Assembly: GCA_016630955.3 (NCBI GenBank)
Contig: CM050001.1
Span: forward strand, 930,001 to 994,000
Direction of reading: 5' to 3'
From: Didymella arachidicola
Taxonomy: Eukaryota > Ascomycota > Dothideomycetes > Pleosporales > Didymellaceae
DNA: 64,000 bases
The notes under the pieces are model-generated. The model did not search any database, was not told the DNA's origin, and saw only the letters and a list, made by a program, of their open reading frames with translations. The translations under genes and the position numbers were made by a program. Below, piece by piece: positions 28,813 to 37,068 of this stretch; positions within the stretch are counted from its first letter, which is position 1; every line of letters starts with the position of its first letter.

Positions 28813-30079
28813 AAGTTTATCAAAAAAGTCGAATAAGATATTAATTCGTGTGGAACAATTCTTAGAGTAGGCAGTGTGTGCATGACGCAAAGAAAGCATT
28901 ACACAAACAAGTCACTTTCGATAAGATGCTACAAAGCAGTAAGCTTTGATTTTACTATTTAATATTCAAATTCAGTTAGCTGAAGCAAAGTCATCAAAGC
29001 AAAACCCCCGTTTTACGATCGACAAGCGATAAGCTACTAGGCAACGACACAGTGCCGTTTGAGACGATCGCGCCGCTGGGTTGAAGCGCTATCAGTGAAG
29101 CACTGCTCTCTGTAATCGCGATTGCGCTCTTCAATCGGATGCTGTGTCCATACTGATACAGCAGGTAAGGCGTTAGTAGCTGCATAGCCTGGGACGTTGT
29201 AATTATATGTCACTCCTGGTCCATCGTACAGGGGTATTCCGGCTATTGTCATTCCACCAGCTGCTAGTTCTCGTACCAAAGCTACAGATGTAAACGTAGA
29301 CGCAGGATACATCTCACAAGTGTCAGTGATGCAAAAGTCAATGAAGATTCTGGATGTTCCATAACCGAAGAAAAATGATGCGATGAAGGATTACTAGATG
29401 CTGACTGATGACAAAACTGTCCTATCCATCCACAACAAAGAGATTGGTTTAGCTGCTTAGTGAGTATATCAATCCAAAGACGTAACTCTGAGTTTACCTG
29501 GCTGTGTCTCCTGACATCCTGCTGTGTGAGTCTGTACACGAACGGTACTACGGTCATTGTAGCGAGCACGGCTAGAAATCTCGCAACAAAGACAAGGTTC
29601 GTGAGACCTTGCGAAATTGCCTACGTTTCCTCGAAGATATACAGATGCCCGCTCAAGAAAGTAAAGAGTATAATATAGATGATAAAAGGGTAAAGGGTTA
29701 TTACAGTAATAATTGGCTCCTAGATTATAGAGAACTGTATTATTATAAAGACTGGAAGAAGATACAGTTGGTCTCTAATTATGAGGACTTAGATGAAAAT
29801 CGTGTAGGGACTTACATGAGGTAGTATTAGGGAAAGGAGATGTTGTTAAAGTGACAGGTGGCAAATACGATAATCACCACGTGCCCTACCCATCTCGCCC
29901 CCGGGATCTAAAGTGAAATTCCGGGAATTAGGAAGGTTATAATCAAGCCTGACTTGACAGATCGTGAGAGCGGCTTGCGCAACTGCAACGTGATCTCTCC
30001 AAAGCCACCCAAACTCACCTCTTGGAAGCGTCCAGACTAGACCTCAAACGCTTTCGTGTCGAATCAATCTACCTGACTA
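28813..30079. other. Mostly non-coding; possible minus-strand exon at 29037-29600
   Basis: On the minus strand a hydrophobic segment 'LVFVARFLAVLATMTVVPFVYR' followed by 'LTQQDVRRHSQ' and a gtaaac donor (about 29497) could be the last membrane-exon of a lost gene, and 'YPASTFTSVALVRELAAGG' (about 29310) a following exon. The frame cannot be joined with confidence. From 29600 the sequence becomes AT-rich and mutated up to the transposon end at 30080. Confidence 0.35.
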
Positions 30080-31002
30080 CCATGTCTGTGCGCGCAATGC
30101 ACGGATTCGCGCACTGCGCCGAAACTCCCTAACCAGCACCTGCAAAAATGAGGCTGTAGAGCCACATACAATAGCTACTATCGCGAGATAATTTAGTAGA
30201 TTGTTCTATAGGCCTGTCCGACAATATTCTCTTATATAATCTAATTATATATAGTTGCTGTTCTGCCGCTGCGCGTGGTGTGGGTGCGAGGTGCTGCAGG
30301 AGGCTCTGCAGCAACAACACCACGCGCAGCAGCCACAGTGCGACGCTTCTTCTGTATTTTTGCTGCAGGAGCTGCTGAAGCTTTACGCTTGCCTCTTTGG
30401 GGCAATTGTACAGCTTTTTGAACGTTGCAAGCTTGTTTATCACGGTCTCGCTGAGCTTTGCGTTCAGCTGCTTCCTTGGCCTTCTCAGCTCTTACTTGCT
30501 CACGCTCCTCCTTCTCCCTCACCCGCTGCTCACGCCTCTCCTGAGCAATCTTCTCATTGTACAGCTTATTAGCGTGCCTAAGCTTCTTCATCTCTGCTTT
30601 TTGGAGCTCTTCCTCCCTCTGGCTCTGTTGCTTTATCCTCTCATCAGTGCGTGCTTTCTCTACTCTGCTAGGAGAGTAGAACTCAGCCCCACCGTGATAC
30701 TCCTCGCGAGGCTGGAATTGAAGAGCTTTGCTCGTATTCTTATGCTTCTTTTGAGTCTTAAGAACCTCTCTAAGCCCCTGATTCTCGTGGTGGAGGAGCT
30801 GGTTTTGAATTGAGATGTGATGGAGCGAGCGGCTGATCTTCCTCAGCTCCTTACTGCTCTCATCCCTGACTACTTTCCGCAGCAGAGTCTCAATTTTGAG
30901 CCAGTCTTTGCCAGAATATACTGAAGAGGAGCTTGTGCTGCTGTCAGAGGCCTCAGGGGTATCCTTGGCGAAGCGTTGGAGGATGACGTTGGGCTGAAGG
31001 GG
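30080..31002 (-). mobile_element. Pogo element I, 3' half, cut by a LINE
   Basis: The end after TA (30078-30079) begins ccatgtctgtgcgcgcaatg with gcgcaatgcac / gcgcactgcgc 17 bp apart, the H-type TIR with RIP changes. The C-terminal third of a D-clade transposase lies inside on the minus strand and is broken at 31002, where a LINE 3' tail (accaacc repeats on the minus strand) begins. The 5' half of the transposon is not seen. Confidence 0.85.
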
Positions 31003-31059
31003 TTGGTTGGTTGGTTGGTATTCATTTTGCGTCTGGTTGATGGGGAATAAGTCCACCAT
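30241..31059 (-). CDS. Fusion ORF: LINE 3' tail read into pogo transposase C-terminus, 272 aa
   Basis: The ATG at 31059 belongs to the 3' end of a LINE; the frame passes through the LINE's aacc repeats ('NEYQPTNQP') and enters the transposase tail at 'LQPNVILQRF'. It continues as 'GKDWLKIETLL', a coiled coil, 'EYHGGAEFYSPSRVEKA', a long basic/acidic helix and the terminal 'TTRSGRTATIYN'. There is no catalytic domain. It is close to the C-terminus of element H at 62689-63480 (for example the shared 'RFAKDTPEASD'). The open frame may be fortuitous, or the coiled-coil fragment could be expressed; expression is not shown by sequence. Confidence 0.6.
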   Translation of the reverse strand: MVDLFPINQTQNEYQPTNQPLQPNVILQRFAKDTPEASDSSTSSSSVYSGKDWLKIETLLRKVVRDESSKELRKISRSLHHISIQNQLLHHENQGLREVLKTQKKHKNTSKALQFQPREEYHGGAEFYSPSRVEKARTDERIKQQSQREEELQKAEMKKLRHANKLYNEKIAQERREQRVREKEEREQVRAEKAKEAAERKAQRDRDKQACNVQKAVQLPQRGKRKASAAPAAKIQKKRRTVAAARGVVAAEPPAAPRTHTTRSGRTATIYN

Positions 31060-31859
31060 CTCGCCTCCCGAAGGGCATATACGACGTGCTAAGCTATGGA
31101 ATTACAGTGCTAACACACTACCTTAGAAAGCATTTCTTGCGTGCGCGGGTATTACTACCATTTTAGAACTACAGCTCCCCTTCTAGTTAGGGAGACTAAG
31201 CGATTTGTGTACATTAGGGTGAATCCTTAGTGTGTGTTCAGAGGCAGTTAAGCGCCGTAAGAGTGGGGAAGAGTGGAAGAGAGAGGGAGGGAGGGAGGGA
31301 GAAGGAGAGTAAGAGGGAGAGTAGGGAAGGAGTACAGTTGTTTGCTCCTGTTGCAGCACTAGGTAAGCTACCGGGGGCAGACTTTGGTGTAATACTGTCG
31401 CAGGCCAAGCGCTGTCGTGAACCTAAACTGTGTTACTAATCGTGCCGCGCAAGGGCCTAGATATAAGCTGAGCTATGATGCTGAAACAATACAACAACTT
31501 ACACACTCTTCTCAAGATCCCATACCTGCAACTCCTGCACCCAACCGTGCGACAAATACTGTGTGAGTTGGGTAAATGCTTTAAAAGCCTCTGGATACCT
31601 AATCAACATAGCAGTATACGCTAGACCATCTCTCCGGCTAGACGGTGGTATAGGTGGTCAAAGTAGCCATCGGCTGAAGGCCCCTAGGGTCTTGCGGCAG
31701 AGCGCAAGGTGCTCTGGTGTCTTGTTAAGCCCGCATGAGCAGGTAAGTGTTGCGTTGTTATGGCTGAACTTTCGATGGTACTAGGCGAAGTCGCCGTGCA
31801 TAGATCGGATTGAGAGCAGTTTAGCTAGAGTGGCTCTTGGTAGGTCTAATTCGCGTAGT
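31003..31859 (-). mobile_element. LINE1: 3' end of a RIPped non-LTR retrotransposon
   Basis: Minus-strand 3' end of the same LINE family as LINE2 (49850-50547), about 85-90% similar by eye with mostly transitions; shared landmarks are ctaggggcctt, cttgcgctctgccgcaag and tcccgaagggcatatacgac. It ends in aacc repeats joined to the pogo I transposase gene. A Copia solo LTR (31396-31554) splits it. It stops at 31859, where an LTR begins, and its 5' part is missing. Confidence 0.8.
31396..31554 (+). mobile_element. Solo LTR of the Copia element, TSD aatac
   Basis: 159 bp starting tgtcgcaggccaagcgctg and ending gtgcgaca, nearly identical to the LTRs at 55426-55584 and 60777-60935. Flanked by aatac on both sides (31391-31395, 31555-31559). 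It is the product of LTR-LTR recombination. Confidence 0.93.
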
Positions 31860-32339
31860 TGTTGAAGTCGTACTTTAAGCAAAGCTCGTAAGCACTAATT
31901 CTATTGGTTCTCGGGGATGAGTACGGTGACAGGAAGCCGAGGGGGTTGGTTGCAATAAGGTGTACAGATACGATCTGTCAGTCTTGAGAGCAGGGTAACG
32001 ATGAGTAGTACAGAGTAGACTGTCTAGCTCGAAGGTTGGGTTTGAGATCCAAAGACAAACTTTAACTTAGGATTGAACACGAACTGTAAGAGTTGTGTTC
32101 CTACTAGATTATATAGTGAAGGTAATGGAGGTCATCCCAAGGGTTGTGCCATCCCCGGAGGTCTTGCCATCCCGGAGGTCGTGCCATCCCCGGAGGTCAT
32201 GCCATCCCCGGAGGTCATGCCATCCCGGAGGTCACGTCTTGGCGGGATGCCATCCCGGAGTCCCGTGATTGGTGACACGCTGTCATCCTTAGCGATGCCC
32301 CGCTTCCTATCAGTACCTCGCAACTCGGAGATCGTAACA
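31860..32339 (-). mobile_element. Solo LTR, Gypsy subfamily 2
   Basis: Starts tgttgaagtcgtactttaag and ends gagatcgtaaca, sharing about 215 bp (R-U5 side) and the terminal about 65 bp with the LTRs of the complete Gypsy, but with a different U3. The U3 holds about six imperfect copies of an 17-18-bp unit, ggaggtcatgccatccc (32128-32245). The flanks (gtagt / gagat) do not match, so a deletion or recombination event is likely. Confidence 0.8.
32128..32245 (+). repeat. Tandem ~17-18-bp array inside LTR
   Basis: About six copies of ggaggtc(a/g/t)tgccatcc(c)c lie in the U3 part of the solo LTR. Comparable regions of the two related LTR types hold other short repeats, so the array is subfamily-specific. 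Confidence 0.8.
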
Positions 32340-32475
32340 GAGATACTAGTCCTCTACCCTCCTCTATAGGGGTAGGCACTAGAAGAGGATAGTAGAGTAG
32401 CTCTAACTAAAATAAGCAGCGCCTCTTAAGTATTCTTACCTACTATAGGTAGAGAAAAGAGACTAAGATAGGCTA

Positions 32476-32873
32476 TGTTGAAGTCGTACTTTAAGCAAAG
32501 CTCGTAAGCACTAATTCTATTGGTTCTCAGGGATGAGTACGGTAACAGGAAGCCGAGGGGGTTGGTTGCAATAAGGTGTACAGATACGATCTGTCAGTCT
32601 TAAGAGCAGGGTAACGATGAGTAGTACAGAGTAGACTGTCTAGCTCGAAGGTTGGGTTTAAGATCCAAAGACAAACTTTAACTTAGGATTGAACACACAC
32701 TGTAAGAGTTGTGTTCCTACGTACTATTATACTATTAAGATCTGGCTGCTACCATCGCGTAGTAGCTTAACCATCTGTAACTCTGCAGGTGGTGTAGCCA
32801 CCTTGTGGTGGTCTGCCACCTTGCATATCTTAAGGTGGTTGCTCTTGGCGAGGTGGTTAGTCACGTGACACGT
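32476..32873 (-). repeat. Gypsy 3' LTR, outer part
   Basis: The first 398 bp of the LTR in plus-strand order, ending in tcacgtgacacgt, the LINE target duplication. It contains the diverged gtggtgtagccaccttgtgg palindromic segment of U3. Confidence 0.92.
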
Positions 32874-33162
32874 TTAGTTTAGTTTAGTTTAGTTTAGTCA
32901 TCCTACTCGGTTTCAGCCGCGTACTGCGCAGCTATGCCCGGAGTGACAGGCTGTAGCAGACAGCGGACGCGGCGCGGACGTTGATCCGCGCCGCCCCACT
33001 TCATCCCTTGAACGAGACCAGCTGCCCCCGTAACCTGCCGTTTTCCATCAACCACTATCTACAATTTGCCTGGCAGCTCATCTAGATACTGGTTCTACTG
33101 ACTGTATGCCGTGATTCTAGGCTCTTAGAGGCGCGTTGCCTCGTCTATCGCGTCCGCTGTAC

Positions 33163-36100
33163 CTACAGTCTCCCCCCAACGCTCGGCGTCGTCTGCGTAT
33201 CTCTGATCCCCACTTGCCCAAGGATCTGCGTCTGCTCCATATACTCGATGGCTTTGGTGGCTAGCTGCGGCGTGCTCAGGATGGTCCTGAGGCTGTGTCG
33301 TCCGGATAGGTTAGCGAAGATGCGGTTCCGGAGGTCCTTGTGCTTGCTGCAGCGGAGGAGGACGTGCGCGACGGTCTGTCGCCTCTCTCCGCAGCTGCAA
33401 CGGGGGCTGGTGATGTCCGGAACGTGTCGATTGAAGAGGAAGTCGTTGAGACCGATCTTCTCGGTCCGCAGCTGCACCAGCAGCGCGCTCTCCCGCTTGC
33501 TGAGCCTCTCGTGGAGCTGTAGCACCTTCTTGGTGGGCACTGGCGTGTGTCTGTACGTCGCGCGGCCTTTCTTGTCTTCCCTCCACGCGCTGATCCACGC
33601 TCTCTCTGCCTGCGTCTTGCACCATCTTCTGAGCGTTGTCCTGAGCGGGTATAGCTGTACGGGCGGGTCTGCTGGCTGCTGTCTGCGGCCGTTCTCTCTC
33701 CATCCGGTGGCTTCCTTGGCGGCCTGGTCGGCGGCCTCGTTTCCAGGTATGCCCACGTGGGCAGGGATCCATCGGACGGTCACCGAGTATCCTTTGTCCT
33801 GGAGCTCCAGAACCTGTTGCGCGATGTCCGCGAGGATGTACGCGCCTGATCGCCCTTCGGCTTTGGCTATTGACCAGATGGCGGCTTGGTTGTCCGTGTA
33901 TATGGCAATTTGTTTTCGTTCGCCGTCTCCGTCTGCATACTCCTGCGCGATCTGCAGTGCGAGGCTGATGCCTTGCAGCTCCGCTGCGTATACTGTCGAC
34001 AGTGTGTCGGATCCCATATGTACGGATAGCGTCTGTTGTGTTAGCAGGCACACTGCTGCGGAGCCGATCTCGCCCTCGATGCCGCTGCCATCTGTATAGA
34101 TGCTGAGGCTCTTGTTTGCTGCGCATTCTCGATCATGGTGCTTACGGGCCTCCTCCGCATCGTTGTCAATGTAGGTGTGTGGCCCTCGCTGCCACGGCGG
34201 TGTGATGAACGGAGGGATGGGCTCTTGCTTGTCAAGATCGCGCACCTGCTTGCTCCTTAGTGCCTCGTAAGCTTTTTGCCAGGGGCTCTTGTGTGCCCTG
34301 TAGTTCTTGTCAATGACCACTGGTACCGGTTCGCGTGGCTCGTAGCACGCAGTCTGTGCGATGGTCCTAGACGAAGACAGTCGAGTGACGACGTCCGCGT
34401 TGTGCTTCCAGATCTGCTGCTCGATGGGAAGAAGGAATGTCTCCACATCCAGTGCGACCCTTGATGTCGCTCTGTAGGCGCCGCATATGCTTCTTGCTGC
34501 TCTTGCTTGTATGCTGCGCAGGGCGTCGACCGTCTTGTGCGTGTAGCCGCGCTTCTTGTCGTTGAGGTTGGCATTGGACCAGATGGAACACGCGTACATC
34601 ATCTGTGGCAGCGCGATGGCTTCGTACAGTCTGCGCATGTCTTGCAGTCGGACGCCCCAGGTGGAGCTGCCTAAGCTGCTCAGCGTGTGCACTGTGCGAG
34701 TTGCCTTTTGTCTGACCGTCTCTACATGTTCTCTCCACTTCAGCTTGGTGTCAAGGGTCAAGCCTAGGTACTTGCACGTTGGTGACGGCTTTATCTCGCC
34801 CCACTCTGTCTGGATGGCCGCGTCGACGTTGATGCGTTTGCGCGATCTTGTGAAGTGGGTCAGCTGGAACTTGTCAGGAGCGAACACTGAGGCATGTGTG
34901 GTTGCCCATCGCTGTGCTTTCTCAAGTGTTGTGCCCAGTATCTCGCACGTTCGTTCTGTGGTCTTGCCCCAAGCGAGGATGGCCACGTCGTCAATGTATC
35001 CTGTAGACATGGTATCTGTCTGCTCGTTGCACTGGTCGACCAAATCGGCGTTGTAGAGGATATAGAGCAGAGGGGAGAGGGGCGAGCCCTGCGGAATGCC
35101 CGTGTTAATTGCGTAGTCGTTGGACGTATATCCGTCGACCAGAATATGCGTGTGTCTGTCGCTCAAGAAGCTTGCTATCCAGCGCACTGTGTTCTCGTCG
35201 ACCTTCCGCTTTCGCAGGTTGTGAAGCAGCCGCTTGTGAGATACGTTGTCGAAGGCTCCGGACACGTCCAGCAACAGGAGGCTGGCCACCTGGCCGTCTT
35301 TGCCGTTGTTCCACTGTTCGTAGATCTTCGCTGTGACAGCGTGTAGTGCGTGCTCGGTAGATCGATGCTTCCTTCCACCCATGTGGGTCGGTGGTAGCAC
35401 GTGGTGGGTCTCAACGAGGTAGCTCAGTCTCCGTGCCACTACCGCATCCATGACCTTGCCGATTGTGTTGAGCAGTGCGATGGGCCGGTATGCTTTAGGT
35501 ACTGCGTAGTTGGCTTTACCAGGTTTGCGCAGGACCGCTGTGATAGAGGCTCGGAACGAGACCGGGCAGTAGCCCAGCCGTAGGCTTTGGTTATAGATTC
35601 TCGTCAGGTGGGCTGCAATCAGATCGATGCCGGCTTGCAGCGCTTTGTTTATGATGCCATCCGGCCCTGGAGCCTTGAGGGGCGATGCCGCTCGTATCGC
35701 TGTGCGCACCTCCTTCTCCTCAATCAGTGGCATGTCAATCTGGCCGCTGTACGCAGCGTGCTCTATGTCTCCCAAGTCTGCTTCAGGTGGCGTTGGAAAG
35801 AAGACGTCTCGAAACAGCTCAGCTTTGTCTGCAGGGTCGATGAGTTCTTCTTGTGTGTCAGGGTGATGTATAGTTGGTATGGATCTGGTGGACTGGTCGT
35901 GCCTCGTGCGTGCCCACTTCGCTAGCTTCCATAGCGCGTCTGGCGACTCAGATGCCCGCTCAATACGGTCTCTGTGTGCTTTACGCAGTGCCTTTCTAAT
36001 CGTCCTCGCTTTGTGATTCCTTGCGGCGCGGTATGCTTCCCACGTCTCTTCTGTGTGGTGTCGGCTGTGTGCTCTCTTCAGTCGTTTTGTCTCAGCGAGC

Positions 36101-37068
36101 ACTGCTCTGCATTCCTCAGTCCATCCCTCGCGTGTATAGGTGGAGGGATGAGTCTCGGGCACTGCTTCGTGTATCGCGTCCTGGATTGCTGCTGTCACCT
36201 CAGCCGTGTAGGAGTCAAGCGCTGTGTTTGTGAGTGGTCTTCGAAGAGGAGGCAGAGAGCGCCTCAGCGCTTTCGTATACAGTTTCTCGTTCAGTCTTTT
36301 CCAGTCTTTCCGCGGCTTCTTCTCAAGACATTGCACTGTGAGATCTAGCGTTGTGCTTATAGGCAGATGATCTGAGTCGTGGTCTAGGCTCCTGTCTACT
36401 TCGCTTTTGATGACTTGCTCAATCAGCCCTGTTGTAACAAGACAAAGATCGATTGTAGACTGCGATCGGCCTTCTTCGTACGTTACTGTGCCTGGTGGGA
36501 GGGTGTTGTGGAGCGCAAAGTCCCCTATGATGTCTATTAGGTCTTCTGATTCAGGATTAGTGACCTCCCTGTTTAGTCCTCCCCATAAGGGGTGGTGCAG
36601 ATTGAAGTCACCAAGTAGCACTTGTTCGTTTGTCTGGTAATGCCTTAGCGCCTCCCGCACCTGCGGTATTGCACTCTGCCGGTTGTTTGAGGTCTTTGGC
36701 GGGTTGTAGACGTTGTGGACAATAAGCTGCTCTTGGCTTTGCTGATCGTCTGTTAAGTCTATGTTAATAATAATAGAACAAATGTCTCTTGTTCGCTCCT
36801 CAAAGCGCCACTTTGTCTGATCTATTCTCTTGTTAATGAAGAAGCAGACCCGTGCTTGGCCTTCCGCGTCTCCTGCTGGGTAGCAAAGGTGGAACCTATC
36901 CTTGGCTGGGTGATGAGTGGTGGCGGAGTACGGGTTCCTCCACGGCTCCTGGATGGCGATGATGTCGAAGTCGTAGATCGCCTGATCGCGCAGCAGCGAC
37001 GCCATGACCATGTCTCTCGACTTCCTTACGTTGTACTGTAGTATGTTCAGTCTGTTGTGTCTATTCAT
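33163..37068 (-). CDS. LINE3 ORF2: endonuclease, reverse transcriptase, RNase H (1301 aa)
   Basis: Catalyses target-primed reverse transcription. N-terminal APE-type endonuclease: 'LNILQYNVRKSRD' (residues 7-19), 'IIAIQEPW', 'LLGDFNLHHPLWGG', 'DSDHLPI' (about 232). Reverse transcriptase: 'YRPIALLNTIGKVMD', 'LLLDVSGAFDNVSH', 'GIPQGSPLSPLLY', catalytic 'YIDD' at about 690. RNase H: 'IYTDGSG' (about 993), 'AAELQGISLAL', 'AIYTDNQAA', and 'WIPAHVGIPGNEAAD' (about 1105). C-terminal 'CSCGERRQTVAHVLLRC' zinc-finger-like motif. This order is that of Tad1-group elements. The start ATG overlaps the ORF1 stop. All catalytic residues are present. Confidence 0.95.
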   Translation of the reverse strand: MNRHNRLNILQYNVRKSRDMVMASLLRDQAIYDFDIIAIQEPWRNPYSATTHHPAKDRFHLCYPAGDAEGQARVCFFINKRIDQTKWRFEERTRDICSIIINIDLTDDQQSQEQLIVHNVYNPPKTSNNRQSAIPQVREALRHYQTNEQVLLGDFNLHHPLWGGLNREVTNPESEDLIDIIGDFALHNTLPPGTVTYEEGRSQSTIDLCLVTTGLIEQVIKSEVDRSLDHDSDHLPISTTLDLTVQCLEKKPRKDWKRLNEKLYTKALRRSLPPLRRPLTNTALDSYTAEVTAAIQDAIHEAVPETHPSTYTREGWTEECRAVLAETKRLKRAHSRHHTEETWEAYRAARNHKARTIRKALRKAHRDRIERASESPDALWKLAKWARTRHDQSTRSIPTIHHPDTQEELIDPADKAELFRDVFFPTPPEADLGDIEHAAYSGQIDMPLIEEKEVRTAIRAASPLKAPGPDGIINKALQAGIDLIAAHLTRIYNQSLRLGYCPVSFRASITAVLRKPGKANYAVPKAYRPIALLNTIGKVMDAVVARRLSYLVETHHVLPPTHMGGRKHRSTEHALHAVTAKIYEQWNNGKDGQVASLLLLDVSGAFDNVSHKRLLHNLRKRKVDENTVRWIASFLSDRHTHILVDGYTSNDYAINTGIPQGSPLSPLLYILYNADLVDQCNEQTDTMSTGYIDDVAILAWGKTTERTCEILGTTLEKAQRWATTHASVFAPDKFQLTHFTRSRKRINVDAAIQTEWGEIKPSPTCKYLGLTLDTKLKWREHVETVRQKATRTVHTLSSLGSSTWGVRLQDMRRLYEAIALPQMMYACSIWSNANLNDKKRGYTHKTVDALRSIQARAARSICGAYRATSRVALDVETFLLPIEQQIWKHNADVVTRLSSSRTIAQTACYEPREPVPVVIDKNYRAHKSPWQKAYEALRSKQVRDLDKQEPIPPFITPPWQRGPHTYIDNDAEEARKHHDRECAANKSLSIYTDGSGIEGEIGSAAVCLLTQQTLSVHMGSDTLSTVYAAELQGISLALQIAQEYADGDGERKQIAIYTDNQAAIWSIAKAEGRSGAYILADIAQQVLELQDKGYSVTVRWIPAHVGIPGNEAADQAAKEATGWRENGRRQQPADPPVQLYPLRTTLRRWCKTQAERAWISAWREDKKGRATYRHTPVPTKKVLQLHERLSKRESALLVQLRTEKIGLNDFLFNRHVPDITSPRCSCGERRQTVAHVLLRCSKHKDLRNRIFANLSGRHSLRTILSTPQLATKAIEYMEQTQILGQVGIRDTQTTPSVGGRL

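Noticed and set aside
31280..31330. GGGA-rich stretch as a G-quadruplex or promoter element
   Set aside because: The same polypurine stretch recurs at the matching place in LINE2 (50210-50290, as pyrimidines), so it belongs to the LINE 3' region.
31860..32339. LTR at 31860 paired with the one at 32476 as a short complete element
   Set aside because: The 136 bp between them hold no internal region, the U3 sequences differ, and the Gypsy has its own proper target duplication ggcta.
32874..32900. (ttag/tttag)n stretch as a telomere-like repeat
   Set aside because: Five units of ctaaa at the exact 3' end of LINE3 next to its target duplication; it is the LINE tail, and fungal telomeres are TTAGGG.
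33248..34099. Long plus-strand frame inside LINE3 (283 codons)
   Set aside because: It is antisense to the RNase H part of ORF2; Ser/Cys/Leu-rich shadow typical of GC-rich codons on the other strand.
34556..35346. Overlapping plus-strand frames in the RT region of LINE3
   Set aside because: These are shadows of the 1301-codon ORF2.
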